A stretch of DNA of 12,596 nucleotides from an uncultured Rikenella sp. (GTDB lineage Bacteria > Bacteroidota > Bacteroidia > Bacteroidales > Rikenellaceae), in contig NZ_CAJTMN010000060.1 in the NCBI RefSeq assembly GCF_910577125.1, forward strand, positions 1-12,596. Direction: 5' to 3'. The notes under the pieces are model-generated. The model did not search any database. It was given only the letters and a program-made list of their open reading frames with translations, and was not told where the DNA came from. Below, in pieces: positions 1 to 7,440 of this stretch (the first letter of the stretch is position 1; every line of letters starts with the position of its first letter). The translations under genes were made by a program, and so were the position numbers.

Positions 1-490
1 CCCGCCACAACCTCACCCAACCCACAGCCAGCAGCCTCGCCCCATTCGTCCTCGGCGCGCCCCCCTCGCGCCGCTATGGCGTCGCTGCGCCCGAGGCCGG
101 CGACCCTACGGGTCGCAAGGTCTCAGCCTAATTCTTTACCGGTTCGGGCTGCGCGCTCTCCGGGTGGACCGAAGGCCCAACGCGCAAGCCCGGCGATTCC
201 TTTTGGAATCGCGCTACTCGCTCTCTGCCCCGTGTTCATCCCTGCGGCTCCGCTATCGCTCCGCCGGTGCCTTCGGGCACCGCCTCTACCCTCCGCGCGC
301 CTGGGCGATTCATTCTATTTCGGCTTGCGCCAAAATAGTAGAATCGCTTCTTAAGGCGTGGCGCGCGGTCGAGCTTCGACTGCCCTCGGGCCGGGCGGGC
401 CCCACTTGGTAAGGCGAAGAGAGCCCTAACAAAACACCCAACGGGTGCGTGGACGGGCGAAACTTACGTTTCGCTAAGGCCGCCTCGGCC
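1..490. other. Gene-free, hairpin-rich intergenic stretch
   Basis: No convincing gene is seen. The open frames here are proline/arginine-rich, lack recognisable motifs and overlap each other on both strands. What stands out is a run of perfect short inverted repeats (left arm/right arm): 53-59/67-73, 100-106/110-116, 193-200/205-212 (loop TTTT), 265-271/276-282 (loop TTCG), 368-372/376-380, 388-392/398-402, 435-439/443-447, 457-463/468-474 (loop TTAC) and 478-482/486-490. A longer composite hairpin spans 305-347, with arms 305-311/341-347, 315-320/333-338 and 322-324/329-331. The stretch starts before or at the left window edge. It could be a dispersed palindromic element, decayed repeats or a structured RNA. 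I cannot decide from one copy. Confidence 0.6.
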
Positions 491-530
491 CAAAACAAAA
501 GCCGCCTCCGCGACACTGCGCGGAGGCGGC
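491..530 (-). terminator. Rho-independent terminator of asd
   Basis: A perfect 12-bp stem (501-512 with 519-530, loop ACACTG) is followed on the minus strand by TTTTGTTTTG (positions 500 down to 491). It lies 27 nt past the asd stop codon and is placed to end the asd transcript before the hairpin-rich region to its left. Confidence 0.85.
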
Positions 531-557
531 TCGATAACTATGCGACAACTCCCCAAG

Positions 558-1556
558 CTACGCCTTGATAAAGCCTTTTTCTAACAAATATTGCGCGATC
601 TGCACCGCATTGGTCGCCGCCCCCTTCCGCAGGTTGTCCGCCACGACCCACATGTTCATCGCCCGAGGGTTCGAGATGTCGCGCCGCAAACGACCCACGA
701 AAACTTCGTCGTGGTGCTGAGCCGTCACCGCCATCGGGTACTCCGACCGCTCCGGACAATCCACCACCTCGACCCCCGGCGTCCGCTCGAGCAGCGCCCG
801 GACCTCTTTGATCGTGAAGTCTTTGACCGTCTCGACGTTGATCGACTCGGAGTGGCCCCCCACCACCGGTACCCGGATCGCCGTCGGAGAGATCAGAATC
901 GAATCGTCGCCGAAAATCTTGTGCGTCTCGTTGACCAGCTTCATCTCCTCCTTCGTGTAGCCGTTCTCGGTGAACGAGTCGCATTGCGGGATGCAGTTGC
1001 GGTCGATCACATGCGGATAGATCATCGGGCCGTCCATAATGCCGTTCCGTTCGTTCTCCATCTGCGTGACGGCCCGCATCCCCGTGCCCGTGATCGCCTG
1101 GTAGGTCGAGACCACGATCCGACGGATGCCGTACGTCCGGTAGATCGGCGCCAGAGCCATCAGCATCTGGATCGTCGAACAGTTCGGGTTGGCGATAATG
1201 CGGTCTTCCGGGGTCAGCACATCGGCGTTGATCTCCGGAATGACCAGCTTCTTGGTCGGATCCATCCGCCATGCCGAGCTGTTGTCCACCACGTAGCATC
1301 CCGCCTCGGCGAAGCGCGGCGCCCACTCCAGCGAGGCCTGGCCGCCGGCCGAGAAGATTGCCAGCTCGGGCCCCATCTCCAACCCCACTTGCGGCGTCAC
1401 GACCGTCCACTCGCGGCCGCCGAACGACACCTTTTTACCCGCCGAACGCTCCGAAGCGATCGGGATCAACTCCGTGACCGGAAAATTACGTTCTCCGAGC
1501 ACCGCCAACATGCGGCCGCCCACCAGACCGGTGGCGCCGAATACTGCTACTTTCAT
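558..1556 (-). CDS. asd: Aspartate-semialdehyde dehydrogenase
   Basis: This 332-residue cytoplasmic enzyme reduces 4-aspartyl phosphate to aspartate 4-semialdehyde with NADPH, the branch step toward lysine/diaminopimelate, threonine and methionine. The N-terminal Rossmann motif GATGLVG is at residues 7-13. The catalytic cysteine sits in NPNCSTIQ (Cys126), and the RVPVVGGHSE segment supplies the acid/base histidine (His235). Length and motif order fit the family. The start is set at ATG 1554-1556, where the family N-terminus MKVAVFGATG begins. A longer frame to 1619 would add 21 unrelated residues and run over the probable promoter. The gene is monocistronic, divergent from gmd, and closed by its own terminator. 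Confidence 0.96.
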   Translation of the reverse strand: MKVAVFGATGLVGGRMLAVLGERNFPVTELIPIASERSAGKKVSFGGREWTVVTPQVGLEMGPELAIFSAGGQASLEWAPRFAEAGCYVVDNSSAWRMDPTKKLVIPEINADVLTPEDRIIANPNCSTIQMLMALAPIYRTYGIRRIVVSTYQAITGTGMRAVTQMENERNGIMDGPMIYPHVIDRNCIPQCDSFTENGYTKEEMKLVNETHKIFGDDSILISPTAIRVPVVGGHSESINVETVKDFTIKEVRALLERTPGVEVVDCPERSEYPMAVTAQHHDEVFVGRLRRDISNPRAMNMWVVADNLRKGAATNAVQIAQYLLEKGFIKA

Positions 1557-1616
1557 ATCTGTTTGCCTTTTGTTTTTGTTGCATCGAACAGACCGGCCCG
1601 GGGCCGATCGGAGCGA

Positions 1617-1624
1617 CAAAGGTA
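1617..1624 (-). promoter_or_regulatory. Probable asd promoter, -7 box
   Basis: Read on the minus strand, this is TACCTTTG, a full match to the Bacteroidota -7 consensus TAnnTTTG, about 60 nt upstream of the asd start codon. I see no clear TTTG box at the expected -33 spacing, only a T-rich run (1649-1654 region). Confidence 0.5.
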
Positions 1625-1660
1625 CGTTTTTTCGGGGCGCGGCGGAACGAAAAACGACCG

Positions 1661-1680
1661 TTTGTTAAATTCTTAACAAA
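1661..1680. promoter_or_regulatory. Perfect inverted repeat between divergent asd and gmd
   Basis: TTTGTTAA (1661-1668) and TTAACAAA (1673-1680) form a perfect 8-bp inverted repeat around ATTC. It lies upstream of both candidate -7 boxes, about 37 bp from the asd box and 51 bp from the gmd box. That position fits an operator or activator site acting on either gene. The AT-rich composition in a GC-rich genome makes chance less likely, but no regulator is identified. Confidence 0.4.
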
Positions 1681-1731
1681 TTTATCCCGAACCGAATGAT
1701 TTTCCCGTCGCACCGGAAGCAAATAGTTCCT

Positions 1732-1739
1732 TATCTTTG
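1732..1739 (+). promoter_or_regulatory. Probable gmd promoter, -7 box
   Basis: TATCTTTG matches TAnnTTTG exactly and lies 47 nt before the gmd start. A convincing -33 TTTG is not visible at 19-21 bp upstream, so the call rests on the -7 box and its placement. Confidence 0.5.
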
Positions 1740-1786
1740 CAATCGGGCGCGCTGCGGAGGCTCGCCCGATCACCCATTCACTCGCT

Positions 1787-2938
1787 ATGTCGAAAACTGC
1801 GCTCATCACCGGAGTCACGGGACAGGACGGCGCCTATCTGGCCGAGTTCCTGCTCCGGAAAGGGTATGCCGTACACGGAATCAAGCGGCGTGCCTCGTCG
1901 TTCAACACCGAACGGATCGACCACCTCTACGAAGACCCGCACGTGGACGGACAGCGTTTCACGCTCCACTACGGCGACATGACCGACTCGCTGAACCTCA
2001 CGAAGATCATCCAGGAGGTGCGGCCCGACGAGATCTACAACCTCGCCGCCATGAGCCACGTCAAGGTCAGCTTCGACACGCCGGAATACACGGCCAACGC
2101 CGACGGGATCGGCACCCTGAGGCTGCTGGAGGCGGTCCGGCTGCTGGGGCTGACCGAACAGACACGCATTTATCAGGCCTCCACCTCGGAGCTCTACGGA
2201 CTGGTGCAGGAGGTGCCGCAATCGGAAAAGACGCCGTTCTACCCGCGGTCGCCGTACGCCTGCGCCAAGCTCTACGCCTACTGGATCACGGTCAACTACC
2301 GCGAGGCCTACGGGATGCACGCCTCGAACGGCATCCTCTTCAACCATGAGAGCCCGGTGCGGGGCGAGACCTTTGTGACGCGTAAGATCACGCGGGCGGC
2401 GGCACGCATCGCGCTGGGGATGCAGGAGCAGACCTATCTGGGGAACATGAGCGCCACGCGCGACTGGGGGCATGCCAAGGACTACGTGGAGGCGATGTGG
2501 CTCATCCTGCAACAGCCGCGGCCGGACGACTATGTGATCGCCACGGGGGTGACCACTTCGATCCGGGAGTTCCTGCGGATGGCCTTCGCGGAAATAGGCG
2601 TTACCGTCGCATTCTCGGGCTCGGGCGTGGACGAAGTCGGGACGATCGCGGCGGTGGATGCGGCTAAATTTACCGAAGCGGTGGGCGGAGAGTACCTGCC
2701 GGCGATGGGAAAACGGATCGGGAGCCGGGTGGTGAGCGTCGACCCGCGCTACTTCCGGCCGACGGAGGTCGAAGCCCTGATCGGAGACGCCACGAAGGCG
2801 CGCACGGTGCTGGGCTGGACGCCCCGGTACGACCTGCCGGCCCTGGTGGCGGACATGATGGCGTCGGACATCCGGCTCTTCAAGCGGGACGCTTATCTGC
2901 AGGCCGGGGGATTCACCGTCAACAGCTATTTCGAATAA
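1787..2938 (+). CDS. gmd: GDP-mannose 4,6-dehydratase
   Basis: This 383-residue extended short-chain dehydrogenase converts GDP-D-mannose to GDP-4-keto-6-deoxy-D-mannose, the first committed step toward GDP-L-fucose and related 6-deoxy sugars used in capsule, O-antigen or surface glycoprotein. The NADP-binding motif GVTGQDG is at residues 9-15. The catalytic set is Thr133/Glu135 in ASTSELYG, Tyr157 and Lys161 in YACAK. The GMD signatures NHESPVRGETFVTRKIT and ATRDWGHAKDYVEAMW are present. Start ATG 1787 gives the family N-terminus. The usual partner fcl (GDP-fucose synthase) is not beside it; the next gene, 24 nt downstream without a terminator, is a peptidase. The product could therefore feed a distant fcl or an rmd-type pathway. 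Confidence 0.96.
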   Translation: MSKTALITGVTGQDGAYLAEFLLRKGYAVHGIKRRASSFNTERIDHLYEDPHVDGQRFTLHYGDMTDSLNLTKIIQEVRPDEIYNLAAMSHVKVSFDTPEYTANADGIGTLRLLEAVRLLGLTEQTRIYQASTSELYGLVQEVPQSEKTPFYPRSPYACAKLYAYWITVNYREAYGMHASNGILFNHESPVRGETFVTRKITRAAARIALGMQEQTYLGNMSATRDWGHAKDYVEAMWLILQQPRPDDYVIATGVTTSIREFLRMAFAEIGVTVAFSGSGVDEVGTIAAVDAAKFTEAVGGEYLPAMGKRIGSRVVSVDPRYFRPTEVEALIGDATKARTVLGWTPRYDLPALVADMMASDIRLFKRDAYLQAGGFTVNSYFE

Positions 2939-2962
2939 CCAAACTCATACAAACCATCATTC

Positions 2963-4183
2963 ATGAAATCCATTCTCACCGTTTGCACGGCCGCGCTGGC
3001 GATGACCTTCGCCTCTGCCTCCGCCGCGCCGAAAGCGAAAAAACAGAAGACACAGAAAGCCGATACGGTTTACGTATTCACCGACGTGAAGGTCGTTCCG
3101 GTCACGCCGATCGATAACCAGAGCAGCTCGGGCACCTGCTGGAGCTTCGCCGGAACCGGTCTTTTGGAAAGCGAGGCGCTGCGGCAGGGCAAGGACACGC
3201 TCAACCTGTCGGAAATGTGGATCGTGCGCCACACCTACCTCGACAAAGCGATCAAATACGCCCGCACGCACGGGACGTCGGCTTTTTCGGCCGGAGCCAA
3301 CACGCACGACGTGCTGACCATCCTGCGCAACCACGGCATCGTGCCGCAGGAGGCTTATGCCGGACTGCGGTACAGCCGGGACAGCGTACACCGGCATGGC
3401 GAGCTGGATGCGGTGCTGGCCGGGTACATGAAGGCGGTGATCCAGGCGCCGAACCGTTCGCTCTCGCCGGTGTGGCAGGAGGGGCTGAACGGCATTCTGG
3501 ACGCCTATCTGGGCAAATGCCCCGAGAAATTCGTCTACAAGGGCAAGGAATATACCCCGAAGTCCTTCGCCGAGGCGATGGGGATCCGGGCCGATGACTT
3601 CGTCTCGTTCACCTCGTTCACCCACCATCCGTTCTACACCCGGTTCGCGGTCGAGATTCCCGACAACTGGGCGTGGGAACCGGCGGCCAATGTGCCGGCG
3701 GACGACCTGATCCGGATCATCGACGCGGCGCTGGAGCAGGGCTATGCGGTGAACTGGTCGGCCGACGTGAGCGAAAAGGGATTCCGCTACAACGAAGGCT
3801 TCGCGATCGTGCCGGTGGACAAGCCGGAACAGGTGGCAGGCTCGGACATGGCGCACTGGACGGGGCTCACCAAAGAGCAGCTCGCCAAGATGTCGCGCAA
3901 GATTTCGGGGCCGATGCCCGAAAAGACCATCACGCAGGAGATGCGCCAGGAGGCCTTCGACAACTACGAGACGACGGACGACCACGGGATGGTCATCGTC
4001 GGGACGGCACACGACCAGTGGGGCAACAAGTTCTACAAGGTCAAGAACTCGTGGGGCGAGACCGGTAAGTACAAAGGATTCTTCTACGTCTCGGAACCCT
4101 ACGTGCGATATAAGACGATGAATATCATGGTCAACCGCGCGGCGGTGCCGCAGGAGATCGTCGGCCGCTTCGACCGGCTGTAG
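2963..4183 (+). CDS. Secreted C1B cysteine peptidase (bleomycin hydrolase/aminopeptidase C-like)
   Basis: This 406-residue papain-fold peptidase belongs to the bleomycin hydrolase branch and probably trims peptides from their N-termini in the periplasm. The first 21-22 residues form a signal peptide (hydrophobic stretch, then ASASAA before APKAKK), which distinguishes it from the cytoplasmic housekeeping enzyme. The active site is visible as Gln53 and Cys59 in NQSSSGTCWSF, His341 in DDHGMVIVG and Asn362 in KNSWGE. Family segments such as LNLSEMWIVRH and NHGIVPQEAY are present. It follows gmd by 24 nt and is followed by a strong terminator, so the two probably share a transcript, although no pathway link is obvious. 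Natural substrate unknown. Confidence 0.9.
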   Translation: MKSILTVCTAALAMTFASASAAPKAKKQKTQKADTVYVFTDVKVVPVTPIDNQSSSGTCWSFAGTGLLESEALRQGKDTLNLSEMWIVRHTYLDKAIKYARTHGTSAFSAGANTHDVLTILRNHGIVPQEAYAGLRYSRDSVHRHGELDAVLAGYMKAVIQAPNRSLSPVWQEGLNGILDAYLGKCPEKFVYKGKEYTPKSFAEAMGIRADDFVSFTSFTHHPFYTRFAVEIPDNWAWEPAANVPADDLIRIIDAALEQGYAVNWSADVSEKGFRYNEGFAIVPVDKPEQVAGSDMAHWTGLTKEQLAKMSRKISGPMPEKTITQEMRQEAFDNYETTDDHGMVIVGTAHDQWGNKFYKVKNSWGETGKYKGFFYVSEPYVRYKTMNIMVNRAAVPQEIVGRFDRL

Positions 4184-4204
4184 CGGCTCCGCAGCCCTTT
4201 TCGG

Positions 4205-4236
4205 AACGGGGGAGCCGACGCTCCCCCGTTTTTTTT
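4205..4236 (+). terminator. Rho-independent terminator after the C1B peptidase
   Basis: A perfect 11-bp stem (4205-4215 with 4220-4230, loop CGAC) runs directly into eight T residues (4229-4236), 21 nt after the stop codon. It ends the gmd-peptidase transcript. Confidence 0.93.
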
Positions 4237-4319
4237 CGCAGCCCGTTCCGGGAATCCCGGCGACTCTGGCACGCCGATTGCGGGAATCTCCTTTTCGAAC
4301 CGGCCGGCACGAGGCGATG

Positions 4320-4327
4320 TAACTTCG
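4320..4327 (+). promoter_or_regulatory. Possible -7 box for the Trp/Gly-rich gene
   Basis: TAACTTCG differs from TAnnTTTG at one position and lies 45 nt before the start at 4373. A new promoter is expected here because a strong terminator precedes it. The -33 side is not convincing (TTTTCG at 4292-4297, spacer too long). Confidence 0.25.
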
Positions 4328-4372
4328 GCCCGTTTCGAGCGTCAAAGAAGTAAAGAAGCAACCTAACCCGCC

Positions 4373-5704
4373 ATGAAAAAATACCTCATACCGCTGTTTC
4401 TCGCCGGGTGGACGGCAGGCAGCGCCGCAGCACAGGACGCAGGTTATGTGGACGACCTCTACCGGGGCTCGACCCGGCAGAGTCGGGCCGTTCAGCAGGA
4501 ACGCCGCGAGATTCAGCGTTCGGCCCGCCTCACCGCCGCCGCACAGCGGAAAGCCGACCGGATGCCCGCCCAGTGGACGCCGGCGCGGCAGACCCAGACG
4601 GCGGCACCGGTGACCGTCGCGGCGCAGGGAACGCAGCGCGACGAACTGGTCACCTCGTTCGACGACGCGCTGCAGCGCCGGATCGCCGCCTACCGGAACT
4701 ACCGCGAGATGGACGACGACTACTGGAAACTGATGGAGAGCTTCCACCGCACCCTCTCGGGCCGGTACGATCCCGACCTCTACAACATCATCACCTTCGG
4801 AAACGACATGTGGGTCGAACCGACCTACATCACCGCCCTCTTCGACGGGAGCGACCCCACGGCACGGCTGAACGCCAAGGAGCTCTGGGACGGCGGACGC
4901 GACGACCGGAACAACGTGAACATCACGCTGAACGTCTCGGCCGGAAGCGGATGGGTCGCGCCGTGGAACGCCTACTGGTACTCGCCGTGGAGCCGACCGT
5001 GGCGGTGGAACTACTATTACTACGGCGCATGGGGCGGGCCTTACTGGAGCTGGAATTGGAACTGGGGGCCGTCGTGGGGCTGGGGGCCGGCATGGAACTG
5101 GGGACCGGCATGGAACTGGGGACCCGCATGGGGGCCGACCTGGGGCTGGAGCCTGGGATGGGGGCCTGCCTGGGGACCCGGCTACTATCCGCCGCCCGCC
5201 TGGGGCGGGCCCGGAGGAGGCAGACCGAGACCGATCTACTGGGGAGACGGCCGACCGGCCGGACGACCGACCTATCGGCCGGGTAGCGGGCCGAACGGAG
5301 CCGGAGGCAGACCGGTCTACTCGGGCGGCTACCGGCGCAACGACAACGGCACGGGCGTGGCGGTCAACCGGGACGGCGGCGCCGCACGACGGCCGGGAAC
5401 GACCGGGACGCCAGCGGTAACGATCCGTCCGGGCGGCAGCGGCAACCAGTACACGCCGAACATCATCAACCGCCCGGGAACGGGCAGCAATGACGGCTAT
5501 CGGCAACCGGTGGATATGGAGCGTTCGTACCGGCGCGAAGTCCGGACGAACACAGCTCCGGCTGCGCCGCAGCAGCGCACGGTGCAGCGCTCCGAACTGA
5601 CCCGGACGCCGGCGGTTTCGCCGTCGCGGCCGGGCGGCGGAAGCTACGGAGGAAGCCCTTCGGGCGGCGGAAGCGCGGGTGGCGGAGGCTACCGGCGGCG
5701 GTAA
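4373..5704 (+). CDS. Secreted Trp/Gly/Pro-rich low-complexity protein, function unknown
   Basis: The predicted product has 443 residues and I do not recognise a named family. Residues 1-20 form a signal peptide (MKKYLIPLFL start, cleavage near AAAQ). Residues about 21-130 are charged and probably helical, with an Asp/Tyr-rich segment DDDYWKLMESFH. Residues 131-190 look globular and contain FGNDMWVEP. Residues 225-278 are a tandem run of WNWGPA/WGWGPA-like units rich in Trp, Gly, Pro and Tyr. The tail (280-443) is disordered, Gly/Arg/Pro/Asn-rich and ends in GGGGYRRR. It probably acts at the cell surface or in the periplasm. The next gene, an outer-membrane barrel, starts 44 nt downstream, so a shared transcript is likely. 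High Trp in a repeat could mean carbohydrate or membrane-surface contact, but that is a guess. Confidence 0.8.
   Translation: MKKYLIPLFLAGWTAGSAAAQDAGYVDDLYRGSTRQSRAVQQERREIQRSARLTAAAQRKADRMPAQWTPARQTQTAAPVTVAAQGTQRDELVTSFDDALQRRIAAYRNYREMDDDYWKLMESFHRTLSGRYDPDLYNIITFGNDMWVEPTYITALFDGSDPTARLNAKELWDGGRDDRNNVNITLNVSAGSGWVAPWNAYWYSPWSRPWRWNYYYYGAWGGPYWSWNWNWGPSWGWGPAWNWGPAWNWGPAWGPTWGWSLGWGPAWGPGYYPPPAWGGPGGGRPRPIYWGDGRPAGRPTYRPGSGPNGAGGRPVYSGGYRRNDNGTGVAVNRDGGAARRPGTTGTPAVTIRPGGSGNQYTPNIINRPGTGSNDGYRQPVDMERSYRREVRTNTAPAAPQQRTVQRSELTRTPAVSPSRPGGGSYGGSPSGGGSAGGGGYRRR
5045..5206 (+). repeat. In-frame tandem repeat encoding WNWGPA-like units
   Basis: Units of about 18 bp encoding Trp-Asn/Gly-Trp-Gly-Pro-Ala repeat several times. 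The copies around 5092-5128 are nearly identical (TGGAACTGGGGACC followed by GCA), and flanking copies are degenerate. Near-identity at the DNA level suggests recent expansion by slippage and possible length variation between strains. Confidence 0.75.
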
Positions 5705-5748
5705 GACGGCCAGCATCCTGACGAATCGACTAACGGAAAAATAAGACC

Positions 5749-7320
5749 ATGAAACGGAACCTCATACAGACCGCCTGCCTGACGGCGGGCCTTCTGGCGG
5801 CCGGCGCGACGGCACGGGCCCAGGGGCCGGAAGAGCTGCTTCTCTTCTCGCGCCAGAATTTCGGACTGGCCACCGCCCGGACGGCCGGGATGGGAGGCGC
5901 TTTCACCTCGCTGGGGGCCGACGGAGCCTCGATGAGCATCAACCCGGCCGGGATGGCGATGTACAGCCGGAGCGAGCTGGCCATCAGCCCCGGGCTCCGG
6001 ATCTCGGCCCAGACGGCCGACTACCGCACGCCGAACGGAAATCTGGACAACCGCCTCAACCGGGTCAAGGCCAACGTGGGAAACTTCTCGATGGTCTACG
6101 CCGGGAACAACTTCGCGATCGGCTTCGGGATGAACCGCCTGGCGGACTTCAACGGCCGCAGCCGGGCGATCAGCTTCAACGACCGCACGGCGCTGGGCGA
6201 GGGCTTCTCGATCGGCGACATGTTCGTCGAACAGCTCTACGGCATCCCCTCGTCGACCGTCGGCGCCCCGGAAAAGGATATCTACAAAGCTTTCTACAAC
6301 TACCCGCCGGCTTTGTGGGGAGCCATCATGGGCTACCAGGCGGGGCTGATCGATCCGGTTTCCGGAACGGGAGGAACGGGGCAGCCGTTGCAGCAATATA
6401 CGACTCAGGGGATGATTCAGCAGGGGACGCTCCTCTTCCCGGAGTGGTACCGCCGGACGTCGGGCGCCATCAACGAATACACCATCAGCGGGGGGTATAA
6501 TTTCAAGGACATTCTCTACATCGGAGCGACGCTGGGGATTCAGGACATCTACTACAGCCGGCTGGACACCTATTCGGAAGTGACCTCGGCGGACAACATG
6601 GGGCTGCTCTCGACCTATTACAACCAGTTCTACGACCTTTCGGGCGTGGGGGTCAACCTGAAGGTGGGGGCGACGGTGCGGCCGGTGCCCTGGCTGCGGA
6701 TCGGCGTGGTCTACCACTCGCCGACGTGGATCGGCATGACGGACGAGTATGCGGCGGACATGACGGTGAACTACACCCACTCGATCGACGGCTACACCTA
6801 CGGTTTCAGCGACACGCCGATCCAGCGGCAGGAGTACCGGATGCGGACGCCGTCGCGGCTGCTGGCCGGGATCTCGGCCACGATCGGAACGACGGGGATC
6901 GTCAGCGTGGACTACGAACGGACGTGGTACCAGCACATGAAATACATGTCGGACGACTACCGGGACATCAACCCGGGAATCGGGACGACTTACGGGCCGA
7001 CGGATGCGATCCGGGCCGGGGTGGAGTTCCAGCCGGTGCGGTCGCTCTTCCTGCGGGCGGGATACGGCTACAGCACGTCGGTCTACCGGGACGATGCCTA
7101 TGCCTCATTCGGCGAGTACCAGCAGATTTCGGGCGGGATCGGCTTCCGGAACCGGTCGGTGAGCGTCGATCTGGCCTACGTCTACGGCAAGGCGAACGGA
7201 ATGCCGTACAAGCCGTTCGACTACACGTCGGATGACGGCTATCGGGTGGCTACGGACGGGACGATCTACACGAAGGAGCGGTATCACAACGTGATTCTGA
7301 CGCTGGCGTTCCGGTTCTGA
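5749..7320 (+). CDS. FadL/OmpP1/TodX-like outer-membrane beta-barrel
   Basis: This 523-residue outer-membrane protein begins with a signal peptide of 24 residues (ARA before QGPEE). The N-terminal segment TARTAGMGGAFTSLGADGAS followed by MSINPAGMAMYSRSEL is characteristic of the FadL/OmpP1 transport family in Bacteroidota. Alternating hydrophobic strands rich in Tyr and Trp follow, and the chain ends in ILTLAFRF with the C-terminal Phe expected for barrel assembly. Members of this family move hydrophobic small molecules across the outer membrane; the substrate here is unknown. It follows the Trp/Gly-rich protein by 44 nt with no terminator between them and is followed by a terminator hairpin. 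Confidence 0.85.
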   Translation: MKRNLIQTACLTAGLLAAGATARAQGPEELLLFSRQNFGLATARTAGMGGAFTSLGADGASMSINPAGMAMYSRSELAISPGLRISAQTADYRTPNGNLDNRLNRVKANVGNFSMVYAGNNFAIGFGMNRLADFNGRSRAISFNDRTALGEGFSIGDMFVEQLYGIPSSTVGAPEKDIYKAFYNYPPALWGAIMGYQAGLIDPVSGTGGTGQPLQQYTTQGMIQQGTLLFPEWYRRTSGAINEYTISGGYNFKDILYIGATLGIQDIYYSRLDTYSEVTSADNMGLLSTYYNQFYDLSGVGVNLKVGATVRPVPWLRIGVVYHSPTWIGMTDEYAADMTVNYTHSIDGYTYGFSDTPIQRQEYRMRTPSRLLAGISATIGTTGIVSVDYERTWYQHMKYMSDDYRDINPGIGTTYGPTDAIRAGVEFQPVRSLFLRAGYGYSTSVYRDDAYASFGEYQQISGGIGFRNRSVSVDLAYVYGKANGMPYKPFDYTSDDGYRVATDGTIYTKERYHNVILTLAFRF

Positions 7321-7359
7321 GGCTCGTAGGTTTCAGCGACTTGCACGTTGCACATTTCG

Positions 7360-7388
7360 ACAGGGGACTCGCGGCGAGTCCCCTGTTT
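7360..7388 (+). terminator. Terminator hairpin after the outer-membrane barrel gene
   Basis: A perfect 12-bp stem (7360-7371 with 7375-7386, loop CGG) starts 40 nt after the stop codon. The T run is short (7386-7388), so termination may be partial, but stem length and position make it the natural end of the 4373-7320 transcript. Confidence 0.7.
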
Positions 7389-7418
7389 CATGGCCGCTGG
7401 CGGTGCCGTTATTCTTGA

Positions 7419-7440
7419 ATTATTTTAAGACTAAAATAAT
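7419..7440. promoter_or_regulatory. Perfect AT-rich inverted repeat upstream of NVEALA promoter 1
   Basis: ATTATTTTA (7419-7427) and TAAAATAAT (7432-7440) form a perfect 9-bp inverted repeat with spacer AGAC. It ends 10 bp before the -33 box of cassette 1. The second cassette shares the promoter but not this repeat, whose left arm is absent there. It could be an operator specific to cassette 1. Confidence 0.4.

Noticed and set aside
76..412. Short plus-strand frames in the left intergenic region
   Set aside because: They are arginine/proline/serine-rich without a start context, overlap in several frames, and run straight through the hairpin array.
1..490. CRISPR array or tRNA/rRNA cluster in the hairpin region
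   Set aside because: The stems differ from each other, there is no regular repeat-spacer period, and I find no tRNA arm pattern or rRNA motif.
591..1676. 361-codon plus-strand frame opposite asd
   Set aside because: The product is Arg/His/Asp-rich with no motif, a mirror of asd codon bias. asd is certain on the other strand.
2957..5716. Very long open frame on the minus strand (919 codons) opposite the peptidase and Trp/Gly-rich gene
   Set aside because: It spans two well-supported plus-strand genes, a strong terminator and an intergenic region. Its product is low-complexity Arg/Pro/Val-rich sequence of the sort produced by antisense reading of GC-rich codons.
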